64,000 nucleotides of DNA. It comes from Clostridia bacterium (GTDB taxonomy: Bacteria > Bacillota > Clostridia > Christensenellales > Aristaeellaceae). The DNA is taken from NCBI GenBank assembly GCA_017508975.1, contig JAFWQU010000015.1, forward strand, positions 62,001-126,000. The letters are read 5' to 3'. The position numbers and the translations under genes were made by a program. The notes below the pieces were generated by a model. It had not been told where the DNA came from. It was given only the letters and a program-made list of their open reading frames with translations, and did not search any database. Below are positions 9,294 through 18,139 of the stretch, piece by piece (within the stretch, counting starts at the first letter, position 1; each line of letters begins with the position of its first letter).

Positions 9294-11939
9294 TCACAGC
9301 TTACGCGCTTTCTCGCGCAGCAGGAACAGCTGGTTGATCGCGTCCATCGGGGTCAGGGCGTTCACGTCCAGGCGCTTGAGCTCCTCGATCAGCTCCGTCT
9401 GACGGTAGGCGAACAGATCCACCTGCTCCGCCTCACGCTCCGGCTCGTTCTCCCCGAGAATGCTGCGGCCGATATTGCCGCCGCCCACGTCGCTGACCTC
9501 CAGCCTGGCCTGGATCTCGTGCGCGCGCATGACCACCTCGTGCGGCACGCCCGCCAGCCGCGCCACGTGCACACCGAAGGACTTGTCCGCGCCGCCCCGC
9601 TCGATCCGCCGCAGGAAGATCACGTCCTCCCCGCGCTCCTTGACCGAGCTGCGGTAGTTGCGCACGCCGTCCAGATGGTCCTCCAGCTCCGAGAGCTCGT
9701 GGTAGTGGGTGGCGAAGAGCGTCTTCGCGCCGCACTTTTTCGGGTCCGCCAGGTACTCGACCACCGCCCAGGCGATCGCCAGCCCGTCGAAGGTGGACGT
9801 ACCGCGGCCGATCTCGTCCAGGATCACCAGCGAGTGCCGCGTGGCGCTGCGGAGGATGTACGCCGTCTCGGACATCTCCACCATGAAGGTGGACTGTCCG
9901 CTGGCCAGGTCATCCGAGGCGCCCACCCGGGTGAAGATCCGGTCGGTCACCGGGATCACCGCGCGCTCCGCCGGGACGAAGGAGCCGATGTGCGCCATCA
10001 GCGTGATCAGCGCCACCTGCCGCAGGTAGGTGGACTTGCCCGCCATGTTGGGGCCGGTGATGATCAGCATGCGCTCGTCGGAGAGGTTCATCCGCGTGTC
10101 GTTGGGGATGAAGCTCTCCTCCCGCAGCATCGCCTCGACCACCGGGTGCCGTCCGGCTTTGATCTCCATCGCGCCGTCGGTGGCGATCTCCGGGCGCACA
10201 TAATGGTGGTCCAGCGCCGTGCGCGCCAGGGAAGCCAGCGCGTCGAGCGTCTTCAATTGCATCGCGGTCTGCTGCAGCGGCTGCAGCTGGCCGGAGAGCA
10301 CCTCCCGCAGTTCGCCGAAGAGCTGCAGTTCCAGCCGGACCGCCTGCTCCTGCGCGCCCACGATCTTCTGCTCCAGCTCTCGCAGCTCCGGGGTCACGAA
10401 GCGCTCGGCGTTGGTCATCGTCTGCCGTCGGACATAGTGCTCCGGCACCATGTCCAGATAGGACTTCGTCACCTCGATATAGTAGCCGAACACACGGTTG
10501 TACTGTACGCGGAGGTTCCGGATGCCCGTGCGCTCCCGCTCCCGCTGCTCCAGTTCCACGATCCACTGCTTGCCGTCCCGGGCCGCCGCCCGGTACTCAT
10601 CCAGGAGCGCGGAGTAGCCGTCCCGGATGATTCCGCCCTCGGTGATCACCGCCGGGGCGTCCGGGTGCACCGCGCGGCCCAGCAGCGCACACAGCTCCGA
10701 CAGCGGATCCATCCGCTCCCGGATTTGCGTCAGCGCCGCGCAGGCGACCCCGTCCAGCAGACTCCGGATGCCCGGCACGCGCTCCAGCGAGCGCTCCAGC
10801 GCCAGGCAGTCCCGGGCGTTCAGCGTCCGGTAGGCGACCTTGCTCAACAGCCGCTCGATGTCGTAGACCCCGCGCAGCTCCTCCGCCAGCGTCATGCACA
10901 GAACCGGCGAGTCGGCCAGCTCCGCCACCGCGTCCAGCCGGGTGTTGATCGCCGCGGGGTCCAGCAGCGGCTCCTCGATCCAGCTGCGCAGCAGGCGCCC
11001 GCCCATGGCGGTGGCCGTGCGGTCCAGGAGCCCCAGCAGCGAGCCCTTGCGGGTCCGCGAGCGCAGGCCCTCCGTCAGCTCCAGGTTGCGCCGGGTGTTG
11101 CGGTCGAGCATCATGGTGTCCGCGCCCTGGTCCAGGCGCAGGCCGGTCACATGCTCCAGCGCGTTCTTCTGGGTCTCGCGCAGATAGCGCATCAGCGCGC
11201 CCGCGGCGCAGGCGGCCGTCCGCAGCTCCTCCGCCAGCCCCAGCGGTGTCAGGTCGCTGAGCCCGTAGTGCTCGCAGAGCGCCTCGCCGGCCGCCGTGAA
11301 GCCGAACCAGGACACGGGCTGCGCGCTCGCGTTGGGCAGCTCCTCCCCCAGACAGCCCCGCAAACGCACCAGGTCGTTCGTAATCACCTCGCGCGGCTGG
11401 ATCCGTGCCAGCTCGTCCGCCAGGCGCTGTTCCGGGGCGCCGATCTCCCGCACCGCGAACTCGCCGGTGGAGACGTCCGCGTAGGCCAGTCCCGCCCGGT
11501 CCCCCTGGAAGCAGACACACAGCAGGTAATTGTTCGTCCGCTCGTCCAGCATCGTCGGGTCGTTGACCGTGCCCGGCGTGAAGATCCGGATCACGTCGCG
11601 TTCCACCAGCCCCTTGGCCAGGGCGGGATCCTCCATCTGTTCGCAGACCGCCACCCGGTGGCCGAGGGCCAGCAGCTTCTGCAGATAGCCGTCCAGCGCG
11701 TGGTGGGGAATGCCGCACATGGGCGCGCGCTCCTCCATGCCGCAGTCGCGCCCGGTCAGCGTCAGCTCCAGCTCCTGCGAGGCCGTCATCGCGTCCTCGA
11801 AAAAGAGCTCATAAAAATCACCCAGGCGGTAGAGCAGAAGCTCGTCCGGGTGCTGCGCCTTGATGCGCAGGTACTGCTTCATCATGGGCGTCACTGCGGC
11901 CATCAGGCCCGCCAGATTCGTCCGGGTATCCATCTCCAT
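9294..11939 (-). CDS. mutS: DNA mismatch repair protein MutS
   Basis: An 881-residue MutS1, which binds mismatches and small loops. The N-terminal mismatch-binding segment LYRLGDFYELFFEDA contains the F-x-E element. The ATPase domain has Walker A GPNMAGKSTYLRQVA, the Walker B region LVILDEIGRGTST and FATHYHEL. Length is typical. It lies directly after the ricA-like gene and before mutL, the same order as in Bacillus subtilis (miaB-ymcA-mutS-mutL, without cotE). Confidence 0.98.
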   Translation of the reverse strand: MEMDTRTNLAGLMAAVTPMMKQYLRIKAQHPDELLLYRLGDFYELFFEDAMTASQELELTLTGRDCGMEERAPMCGIPHHALDGYLQKLLALGHRVAVCEQMEDPALAKGLVERDVIRIFTPGTVNDPTMLDERTNNYLLCVCFQGDRAGLAYADVSTGEFAVREIGAPEQRLADELARIQPREVITNDLVRLRGCLGEELPNASAQPVSWFGFTAAGEALCEHYGLSDLTPLGLAEELRTAACAAGALMRYLRETQKNALEHVTGLRLDQGADTMMLDRNTRRNLELTEGLRSRTRKGSLLGLLDRTATAMGGRLLRSWIEEPLLDPAAINTRLDAVAELADSPVLCMTLAEELRGVYDIERLLSKVAYRTLNARDCLALERSLERVPGIRSLLDGVACAALTQIRERMDPLSELCALLGRAVHPDAPAVITEGGIIRDGYSALLDEYRAAARDGKQWIVELEQRERERTGIRNLRVQYNRVFGYYIEVTKSYLDMVPEHYVRRQTMTNAERFVTPELRELEQKIVGAQEQAVRLELQLFGELREVLSGQLQPLQQTAMQLKTLDALASLARTALDHHYVRPEIATDGAMEIKAGRHPVVEAMLREESFIPNDTRMNLSDERMLIITGPNMAGKSTYLRQVALITLMAHIGSFVPAERAVIPVTDRIFTRVGASDDLASGQSTFMVEMSETAYILRSATRHSLVILDEIGRGTSTFDGLAIAWAVVEYLADPKKCGAKTLFATHYHELSELEDHLDGVRNYRSSVKERGEDVIFLRRIERGGADKSFGVHVARLAGVPHEVVMRAHEIQARLEVSDVGGGNIGRSILGENEPEREAEQVDLFAYRQTELIEELKRLDVNALTPMDAINQLFLLREKARKL

Positions 11940-11940
11940 C

Positions 11941-12168
11941 TCAGTTCATCCGCCCCCCGCAGCCGGGACAGCCGCCGCATCCCGCGGGGCCCTCCACATG
12001 GAGGTACACCAGCTGCTGCACACAGTCCGTCAGATCCTGGAACGCCTGCCGCGCCAGAGCGATCTTCTCCGGATCGCCCAGCTGCTCCGCCTCTCGCAGC
12101 GCCTGCCAGGCCTCGCTGCGCGCCAGCGCCTGTCCCAGCTCCTCCGCCAGGATCAGCACATCCTTCAT
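11941..12168 (-). CDS. ricA: RicA/YmcA-like protein (YlbF/YmcA family) with C-terminal Cys cluster
   Basis: A 75-residue helical protein starting MKDVLILAEELGQALARSEA. Length, helix pattern and position between miaB and mutS match YmcA (RicA) of Bacillus, part of the RicA-RicF-RicT complex that works with RNase Y in mRNA processing and binds iron-sulfur clusters. The C-terminus carries CGGCPGCGG, four Cys within a few residues, suitable for metal or Fe-S binding. The ATG overlaps the miaB stop (ATGA). The symbol rests on synteny as well as sequence. Confidence 0.8.
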   Translation of the reverse strand: MKDVLILAEELGQALARSEAWQALREAEQLGDPEKIALARQAFQDLTDCVQQLVYLHVEGPAGCGGCPGCGGRMN

Positions 12169-13568
12169 GCCTCTGTCTCCTCCGCGCGCTCTCCCGCCAG
12201 GGTATTGTTCCGCTGCGCCGTGATCCGCACGCGTACGATCTTTCCGATGTCCTCCGGGCCGCCGGGGAAGGTCACGGAGACCCCGTGGCCGCCCTTGCCG
12301 GAGACCTGCCGGTCGGAGCGCTTGGAGAGGCCCTCCACCAGCACCTCCTCGGTCTGGCCGAGGAAGCGCGCCATCACCTCGCGCTGGCGCCGCTCCTGCA
12401 GCGCGATCAGCCGCTGGATGCGCTCCGTGGACACCTCCGCCGGCACGGGATCCGGCATGGCCGCCGCGCGGGTGCCGGTCCGGGGGCTGTAGATAAAGGT
12501 GAAGGCCGAGTCGTAGCCCACCTCGTCCACGAGGGAGAGCGTCTCCCGGAACTGTTCCTCCGTCTCGCCGGGATGGCCCACGATCAGGTCCGTGGTCAGC
12601 CCGATGCCCGGCACCGCCTGCCGCAGCGCCCGCACCCGGTCCAGGTAGGCCGCGCGGGTATAGCGGCGGTTCATCTGCCGCAGCACCTCGTCGCTGCCGG
12701 ACTGCACCGGCAGGTGGAACTGCGGCAGCACATGGCGGCAGTCCGCCATCGCCTGCACCAGCTCGTCCGAGAGGTCCTTCGGGTGCGAGGTCATGAAGCG
12801 GATCCGCGGGATCCCCAGGGCGTCCACCGCCCGCAGCAGGGTCGGGAAGTCCGTCCCCATGCCCTTGCCGTAGCTGTTGACGTTCTGTCCGAGGAGCATG
12901 ATCTCCTGCACGCCGCTGTCCCGCAGACCTTCCGCCTCGCGCAGGATGTCCTCCATCCGCCGCGAGCGCTCCCGGCCGCGCACATAGGGGACGATGCAGT
13001 AGGAGCAGAAATTGTCGCAGCCGTACATGATCGTCAGATACGCCGCGTCCCGGCGCAGCCGGCGGACCGGCACGTCCTCCGCGATCACATCCCCGTCCTC
13101 CACCGCGACCACCCGCTGTCCGCCGGTCAGCACCTCCTCCAGCAGGGATGGGAAGCGGTGCAGGTTCGACGTCCCGAAGGCGAGGTCGACAAAGGGATAC
13201 TGCCGCAGGATCCGCTCCGCCATCCCGGGCTCCTGGATCATGCAGCCGCATACCGCGATCATCAGCTCCGGGCGGAGCTTGCGGACCTCTTTGAGCCAGG
13301 TGACGTTGCCCAGCGCCCGGCGCTCCGCGTTGTCCCGCACGCAGCAGGTGTTGAAGATCACGAAATCCGCCTCGTCCCGCGCCGGCGCCTCGCTAAGCCC
13401 CATGGCCTCCAGCATGCCCGCCAGCTTCTCGCTGTCGTGGGCGTTCATCTGGCAGCCGTAGGTCACCACGTGGTAGGTCCGGGGCCGCTGCGGCAGCGCG
13501 CGCACGCGCTCCATGCACAAGCGCTGTGCCGCCAGCTCCTCCTCAGGGACAAACTGATTTCGCTCCAT
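12165..13568 (-). CDS. miaB: tRNA-2-methylthio-N6-dimethylallyladenosine synthase
   Basis: MiaB is a radical SAM enzyme with two 4Fe-4S clusters that adds a methylthio group to i6A37 of tRNA. The N-terminal domain shows TYGCQMNAHDSE and FNTCCVRDNAE. The radical SAM motif is IMYGCDNFCSYCIVPYVRG (C-x3-C-x2-C), and a C-terminal TRAM domain is present. 467 residues. The ATG at 13568 follows GGAGGAGG and lies 26 bases inside the end of the RNase G gene, so translation is probably coupled. Confidence 0.97.
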   Translation of the reverse strand: MERNQFVPEEELAAQRLCMERVRALPQRPRTYHVVTYGCQMNAHDSEKLAGMLEAMGLSEAPARDEADFVIFNTCCVRDNAERRALGNVTWLKEVRKLRPELMIAVCGCMIQEPGMAERILRQYPFVDLAFGTSNLHRFPSLLEEVLTGGQRVVAVEDGDVIAEDVPVRRLRRDAAYLTIMYGCDNFCSYCIVPYVRGRERSRRMEDILREAEGLRDSGVQEIMLLGQNVNSYGKGMGTDFPTLLRAVDALGIPRIRFMTSHPKDLSDELVQAMADCRHVLPQFHLPVQSGSDEVLRQMNRRYTRAAYLDRVRALRQAVPGIGLTTDLIVGHPGETEEQFRETLSLVDEVGYDSAFTFIYSPRTGTRAAAMPDPVPAEVSTERIQRLIALQERRQREVMARFLGQTEEVLVEGLSKRSDRQVSGKGGHGVSVTFPGGPEDIGKIVRVRITAQRNNTLAGERAEETEA

Positions 13569-14712
13569 GTCCGGTCTCCTCCTCCCGCCGCGCCTGCAGG
13601 CTCTCCCGAAGGGGCCTGCGAGTCCGCCGCCGGGTCATCTCAATCAGGCCCAGGCTCGTGAACCCGTGGATCACCGTCTTGCTCCGGTCGGCCTCGAAGG
13701 CCTGCCGCAGCGTCTGGATCACCGCGTCCCGGTTCTCCCGCGCGTCCATGTCCATCATATCCATGATGATAATCCCGCCCAGCGCCCGGAGGCGGATCTG
13801 CCGGGCAATCTCTGCGCAGGCCTCCAGATTCACGTGGGTCAGGTTGTGCTCCAGCGGGCGTTTGCCCGTGAATTTCGCCGTATTGACGTCGATCACCGTC
13901 AGCGCCTCGCACTCGTCGATGATCAGGTTTCCGCCGCTCTTGAGCCACACGCGCCGCTGCAGCCCCTCCCGGAGCTTGGCCGGCACGCCGGCGGTCTGCA
14001 GCGGGTCCGTCTGCACCAGCCGGAAGGGGCAGCGCCCCGCGCAGCACCGCTCGACCGCGGGATCGTCGGAGATCACGCAGTCCACGCCCCGGGGCAGATA
14101 GTCGTCGAGCAGCGCGGTCAGCGGGTCCGTCTGCCGCCAGAGCTCCGAGGGCACATGCGCCGTCGGGGCGGCATTCCGGATCCTCTCCCAGGTCTCCCGC
14201 AGCGTCTCCAGCTCCGCGCGGATGTCCTGCTCCTTCGCCTGCGCGCAGGCGGTGCGCATCACCAGGCCGCAGTTTCCGCCGGAAAGCTCCGTCCCGAGCT
14301 TCCGGAGGCGGGCCGCCTGCGCGCCGTTCAGCTTGTCCGAGACGCCGACGGACGCGGAGCAGGGCATCAGGATCAGATACTGGCCGCCGAGGCTGATGTC
14401 GCGGGTCAGGAAAGCGCCCTTCTCACCGTGCGCCTCGCGCACCACCTGCACCAGCACGCGGCCGCCCTCCCGCAGCGGGGCGGCGTCCTCCGGCAGGTGT
14501 TTCTCCCGCAGCGGCAGATAGGCGTTGCGCTCCTCCCCGATCTCGACGAAGGCCGCGTCCATGCCCTTGAGCACCCGCACGATCTTTCCCACACAGACGG
14601 TTCCGGTGTTCCCGCCCGCCTCGCCGGCCGGCAGGTACTCGCACAGCCGGCCGTCCTCCATCACCGCGATGTCCCGCGGATCGGCTCCCCGGATCAGGAT
14701 TTCGCGTTTCAT
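13543..14712 (-). CDS. rng: Ribonuclease G/E family endoribonuclease
   Basis: A 389-residue RNase E/G catalytic protein, shorter than E. coli RNase G (489 residues). An S1-type RNA-binding segment lies at about residues 35-120 (VGKIVRVLKGMDAAFVEIGE). The catalytic core has SGGNLIIDECEALTVIDVNT and GGIIIMDMMDMD with the metal-binding aspartates. The usual Zn-link Cys pair is not evident at the C-terminus. The start at ATG 14712 overlaps the upstream stop by 4 bases. The domain content fits decay or rRNA maturation. Confidence 0.93.
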   Translation of the reverse strand: MKREILIRGADPRDIAVMEDGRLCEYLPAGEAGGNTGTVCVGKIVRVLKGMDAAFVEIGEERNAYLPLREKHLPEDAAPLREGGRVLVQVVREAHGEKGAFLTRDISLGGQYLILMPCSASVGVSDKLNGAQAARLRKLGTELSGGNCGLVMRTACAQAKEQDIRAELETLRETWERIRNAAPTAHVPSELWRQTDPLTALLDDYLPRGVDCVISDDPAVERCCAGRCPFRLVQTDPLQTAGVPAKLREGLQRRVWLKSGGNLIIDECEALTVIDVNTAKFTGKRPLEHNLTHVNLEACAEIARQIRLRALGGIIIMDMMDMDARENRDAVIQTLRQAFEADRSKTVIHGFTSLGLIEMTRRRTRRPLRESLQARREEETGHGAKSVCP

Positions 14713-15374
14713 AGTGTCTCCAGTGGAACCAGCTGTCCCTGTGCGTCCTGTCCCAGGAGACCCACCCGGATCAGCCGCAGGCGCGGGACCGGGACTCCGG
14801 CGTATGCGCAGAGGGTCTCCATCAGCATGTTCGGCTTGCAGGACTCGGTCTCCGTCAGCGCAAGCAGGCAGTGCAGCCCGTCCTCCCGCGCCTCCAGCTC
14901 GTAAATCAGCGGCCGGATATCGCAGGGCTTCACGCCGCTCTTGGTCTTGCGCTCCGCCTGGATCTCCTCCTGGCTCAGATAGCCCGGCAGCGCCGCCGCC
15001 AGCTGCTCCATGTGCTCCAGGGGGACGATCCGGTACCGCGCCGCCTTCACCAACGCCATGGCGGCCGGATGCCGGTCCTCCAGGACCCGCGCGCCCGTCA
15101 GCGGCAATTCCGGCGGCAGCGCCTTGTTCATCGCCGCCAGGAAGGCCTCCGGGGTGACCTCCTCCGTCAGCGTGACCTCCATAATCTCGCACTCGCCCGA
15201 GGCGCCCACCGAGAGCGCCGAGGCGAAGGTCAGCAGGATGTGCGGGTTGAAGCCCTGCGAGTAGGCGGCCGGGAGTCCCGAGCGGCGCAGCGCGCGCTGC
15301 ATCGCCCGCAGGATGTCCAGATGGCCGATATGCCGCAGGCGCTCCCGCTTCTCAAACGTGGCCAGCATCCGCAA
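14709..15374 (-). CDS. TIGR03936 / DUF2344 family protein, radical SAM-associated
   Basis: A 221-residue protein of the DUF2344 family, which occurs next to or fused with the TIGR03960 radical SAM protein. The N-terminal signature is clear: FEKRERLRHIGHLDILRAMQ followed by YSQGFNPHILLTFASALSVG. It overlaps the end of the upstream radical SAM gene by 23 bases, indicating coupled translation and a shared function. The biochemical role is not known to me; the invariable pairing and the rng/Era neighbourhood hint at RNA or ribosome modification. Confidence 0.9.
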   Translation of the reverse strand: MRMLATFEKRERLRHIGHLDILRAMQRALRRSGLPAAYSQGFNPHILLTFASALSVGASGECEIMEVTLTEEVTPEAFLAAMNKALPPELPLTGARVLEDRHPAAMALVKAARYRIVPLEHMEQLAAALPGYLSQEEIQAERKTKSGVKPCDIRPLIYELEAREDGLHCLLALTETESCKPNMLMETLCAYAGVPVPRLRLIRVGLLGQDAQGQLVPLETL

Positions 15375-17226
15375 GGGCGCACACCCCCTTCCAACGGTTC
15401 AGGCCGCAGCCGTTGCAGCCCTGGCGGCAGTCGCGGGTCGTCCGCGCCTGCTGCGCCCGCTCATACTCCCGCCACAGGAAACGCCGGTCGATGCCGCTGT
15501 CGACGACCTCCCAGGGCAGGAGCTCGTCCTGCCCGCAGCGGCGGTAGGCGTACCAGTCCGGGTCGAGTCCGGCGTCCCGGAACGCCTCCATCCAGGTCTC
15601 GAAATTGAACAGATCGCTCCAGCCGTCCAGGATGCAGCCGCGGTCCACCGCCGCCTCCAGCACCCGGCCCAGCCGACGGTCGCCCCGGGAGAAGCACGCC
15701 TCGAGGTAGCTCAGCTCCGGCGTGTGGTAGTTGAAATTGACGCCCTTGACGGCGCGCAGCTTCTCGCGGAGATAGGCCTGCTTGGCCTTGAGGGACTCCT
15801 GGGTGTCCTGCCCCTCCCACTGGAAGGGCGTCACGGGCTTGGGCACAAAGCTCGAGGCGCTGACCGTCACCCGCAGGCCCTTGGCGCGCTTGTCCTTGGG
15901 CACGGCAAAGTAGCAGCGCACCACCTTCTGCGCCAGGTCCGCGATGCCGTCCAGGTCCTCGTAGGTCTCCGTGGGCAGGCCGATCATGAAATAGAGCTTC
16001 ACCGAGCTCCAGCCGCCCATGAAGGCGTCTGTCACCTTCTCCATCAGGTCCTGCTCGGTCACGCCCTTGTTGATCACATCCCGCAGCCGCTGGGTGCCGG
16101 CCTCCGGGGCGAAGGTCAGGGAGGTCTTGCGCATCTTCTGCGTCTCCTCCAGGCTCTCCTTCAGGACGCTGTCGATGCGCAGGGAGGGCAGGGAGATGCC
16201 GACGTGCTCCTTGTTCAGATCGCGCATCAGCGTGCGGATCAGCTCCGGCAGGCAGGAGTAGTCGCCGCTGGAGAGGCTCGAGAGACTCATCTCCTCGTAG
16301 CCCGTGGCCCGCTCCAGATCCCGGGCGAGGCTCCGCAGCGTCTCCAGGCTCCGCTCGCGCACCGGGCGGTAGATCATCCCCGCCTGGCAGAAGCGGCAGC
16401 CGCGGGTGCAGCCGCGCATAATCTCCAGCATGATGCGGTCGAAGACCACCTCGGTGTAGGGCACCGGGAAGGAGCGAGGATAGTAGGCGGTGTTCAGGTC
16501 CGTCACCACGCAGCGCGCCACGCGCTCCGGCGCCTCCGGGGCGTTGGGGCGGATGGACGCCACCGTGCCGTCCTCCGCGTAGGCGACATCGTACAGGGAG
16601 GGCACGTAGACGCCGCGGATGCCCGCCAGTTTCTTCAGGAGGGTCTCGCGGGGCTCGCCGGTGGGCTTCCAGTCGCGCACCGCGGCCGTGACCTCCAGGG
16701 TGACCTCCTCGCCGTCGCCGATCATGAAGGCGTCGATGAAGTCTGCCAGCGGTTCCGGGTTGAAGGCGCAGGGACCGCCCGCGACCACCACCGGCTCGTC
16801 CCGCCCGCGTTCGCAGGCGCGCACGGTCACCTTTCCCAGGCGGAGCATCGCCAGGATGTTGGTGTAGCTCATCTCATACTGGAGCGTGAAGCCGATCATG
16901 TCGAAGGCGTACAGCGGCATCCGGCTCTCCAGGGAGAAGAGCGGCACGCCCTCGGCCTCCATCAGCGCCTTCATATCCGTCCAGGGCATGAAAAAACGCT
17001 CGCACACCTGATCCGGCTCCTGGTTCACCAGCCCATAGAGGATCTTCATGCCAAGATGGGACATGCCCACCTCGTAGGTGTCCGGGAAGCAGAAGCCATA
17101 GTGCAGCGCGACGCTCTCCCAGGGTTTCACGACGCTGTTCATCTCGCCGCCGGTGTAGCGGGGCGCTTTCTGGACGCGCTCCAGCATCGCCTCGATCTGT
17201 TCATTCCACTGGTTCAAAGTGCTCAC
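15352..17226 (-). CDS. TIGR03960 family B12-binding-domain radical SAM protein
   Basis: A 624-residue radical SAM protein. The N-terminal region has the B12-binding-like fold segment (FCFPDTYEVGMSHLGMKILY) and the central radical SAM domain shows IMRGCTRGCRFCQAGMIYRP, a C-x3-C-x2-C cluster motif. The C-terminus carries a Cys-rich end (TTRDCRQGCNGCGLNRW) that could bind an additional cluster. It starts 9 bases after era and is paired with the DUF2344 gene. The substrate is unknown. Confidence 0.93.
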   Translation of the reverse strand: MSTLNQWNEQIEAMLERVQKAPRYTGGEMNSVVKPWESVALHYGFCFPDTYEVGMSHLGMKILYGLVNQEPDQVCERFFMPWTDMKALMEAEGVPLFSLESRMPLYAFDMIGFTLQYEMSYTNILAMLRLGKVTVRACERGRDEPVVVAGGPCAFNPEPLADFIDAFMIGDGEEVTLEVTAAVRDWKPTGEPRETLLKKLAGIRGVYVPSLYDVAYAEDGTVASIRPNAPEAPERVARCVVTDLNTAYYPRSFPVPYTEVVFDRIMLEIMRGCTRGCRFCQAGMIYRPVRERSLETLRSLARDLERATGYEEMSLSSLSSGDYSCLPELIRTLMRDLNKEHVGISLPSLRIDSVLKESLEETQKMRKTSLTFAPEAGTQRLRDVINKGVTEQDLMEKVTDAFMGGWSSVKLYFMIGLPTETYEDLDGIADLAQKVVRCYFAVPKDKRAKGLRVTVSASSFVPKPVTPFQWEGQDTQESLKAKQAYLREKLRAVKGVNFNYHTPELSYLEACFSRGDRRLGRVLEAAVDRGCILDGWSDLFNFETWMEAFRDAGLDPDWYAYRRCGQDELLPWEVVDSGIDRRFLWREYERAQQARTTRDCRQGCNGCGLNRWKGVCALADAGHV

Positions 17227-17235
17227 GGTGCCTCC

Positions 17236-18135
17236 TCATGCCTGGTCGTAGCCGAGATTATGCAGATCGCCGGGCTTGTTGCGCCAGTCGGGGCGCACCT
17301 TGACCCAGAGCTGCAGGCTGACGTGCCGGTCCAGCAGCCGCTCGATGTCCTCGCGGGCCTCGCTGCCGATCGTCCGCAGCATGCTGCCGCCGCGGCCGAT
17401 GATGATCCCCTTATGGGCGTCGCGCTCACAGTAGATCGTCGCGTGGATCTCGGTCAGATCGTCGCGCACCGGCCGGATCGCCATGATCTCGACCCCGATG
17501 CCGTGGGGCACCTCGTCCCGCAGGTGCATCAGCGCCTTCTCCCGGATCAGCTCCGCGCAGATCACGCGCTCGGGCTGGTCGGTGACCATGTCGTCCGGGA
17601 AATAGTGCGGACCCTCCGGCAGACGGCGCACAAGCTCGGTTTTGAGCTCCTCCAGGCCGTCTCCGGTCTTCGCGCTGATCGGAATGATCGCGTCAAAACC
17701 CAGATCGGCAAAGCGGCCGATCACCTCCAGCAGCGCCTCCCGGCTGCGCAGGTCGATCTTGTTGAGCGCCAGCACCCGCGGGCAGCGCTTGCCGGCCATC
17801 TCCTTCGCCACCGCGATGTCCCGGTCGGTGACCGCGGTCACGTCCACCAGCATCAGCAGGCCGTCCATGCCGTCCATGGCCTCCTGGACGGATTTCATCA
17901 TGTACTCGCCCAGCTGGGTCCGGGGCTGATGGATGCCCGGGGTGTCCAGAAAAACGATCTGGTAGTCCGGCTCCGTCAGGATGCCCATCATGCGGCTGCG
18001 GGTCGTCTGCGGGCGGCTGGACACGATTGCCACCTTCTCGCCGATCAGCGCGTTGAGCAGCGTGGATTTGCCGACGTTCGGCCGCCCGACGATGGTCACG
18101 AAGCCCGAGCGGAAGCTTTTCTTGGTCTCTGTCAT
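17236..18135 (-). CDS. era: GTPase Era
   Basis: Era binds 16S rRNA near its 3' end and acts in 30S assembly. The GTPase motifs are GRPNVGKSTLLNAL (G1), DTPGIH (G3) and ALNKIDL (NKxD, G4), followed by a KH domain with VIIGRGGSMLRTIGSEARE-like GxxG. I chose ATG 18135, preceded by GGAAGGAG, giving 299 residues, the family norm; a longer frame to 18165 lacks a ribosome-binding site. It lies 4 bases after the YbeY-Cdd fusion gene, a functional partner in 16S maturation. Confidence 0.97.
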   Translation of the reverse strand: MTETKKSFRSGFVTIVGRPNVGKSTLLNALIGEKVAIVSSRPQTTRSRMMGILTEPDYQIVFLDTPGIHQPRTQLGEYMMKSVQEAMDGMDGLLMLVDVTAVTDRDIAVAKEMAGKRCPRVLALNKIDLRSREALLEVIGRFADLGFDAIIPISAKTGDGLEELKTELVRRLPEGPHYFPDDMVTDQPERVICAELIREKALMHLRDEVPHGIGVEIMAIRPVRDDLTEIHATIYCERDAHKGIIIGRGGSMLRTIGSEAREDIERLLDRHVSLQLWVKVRPDWRNKPGDLHNLGYDQA

Positions 18136-18139
18136 GGAA

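Noticed and set aside
6555..13661. A 2368-residue open frame on the plus strand
   Set aside because: It runs opposite miaA, mutL, mutS and miaB. It is an antisense effect of high GC at third positions, with no domain seen.
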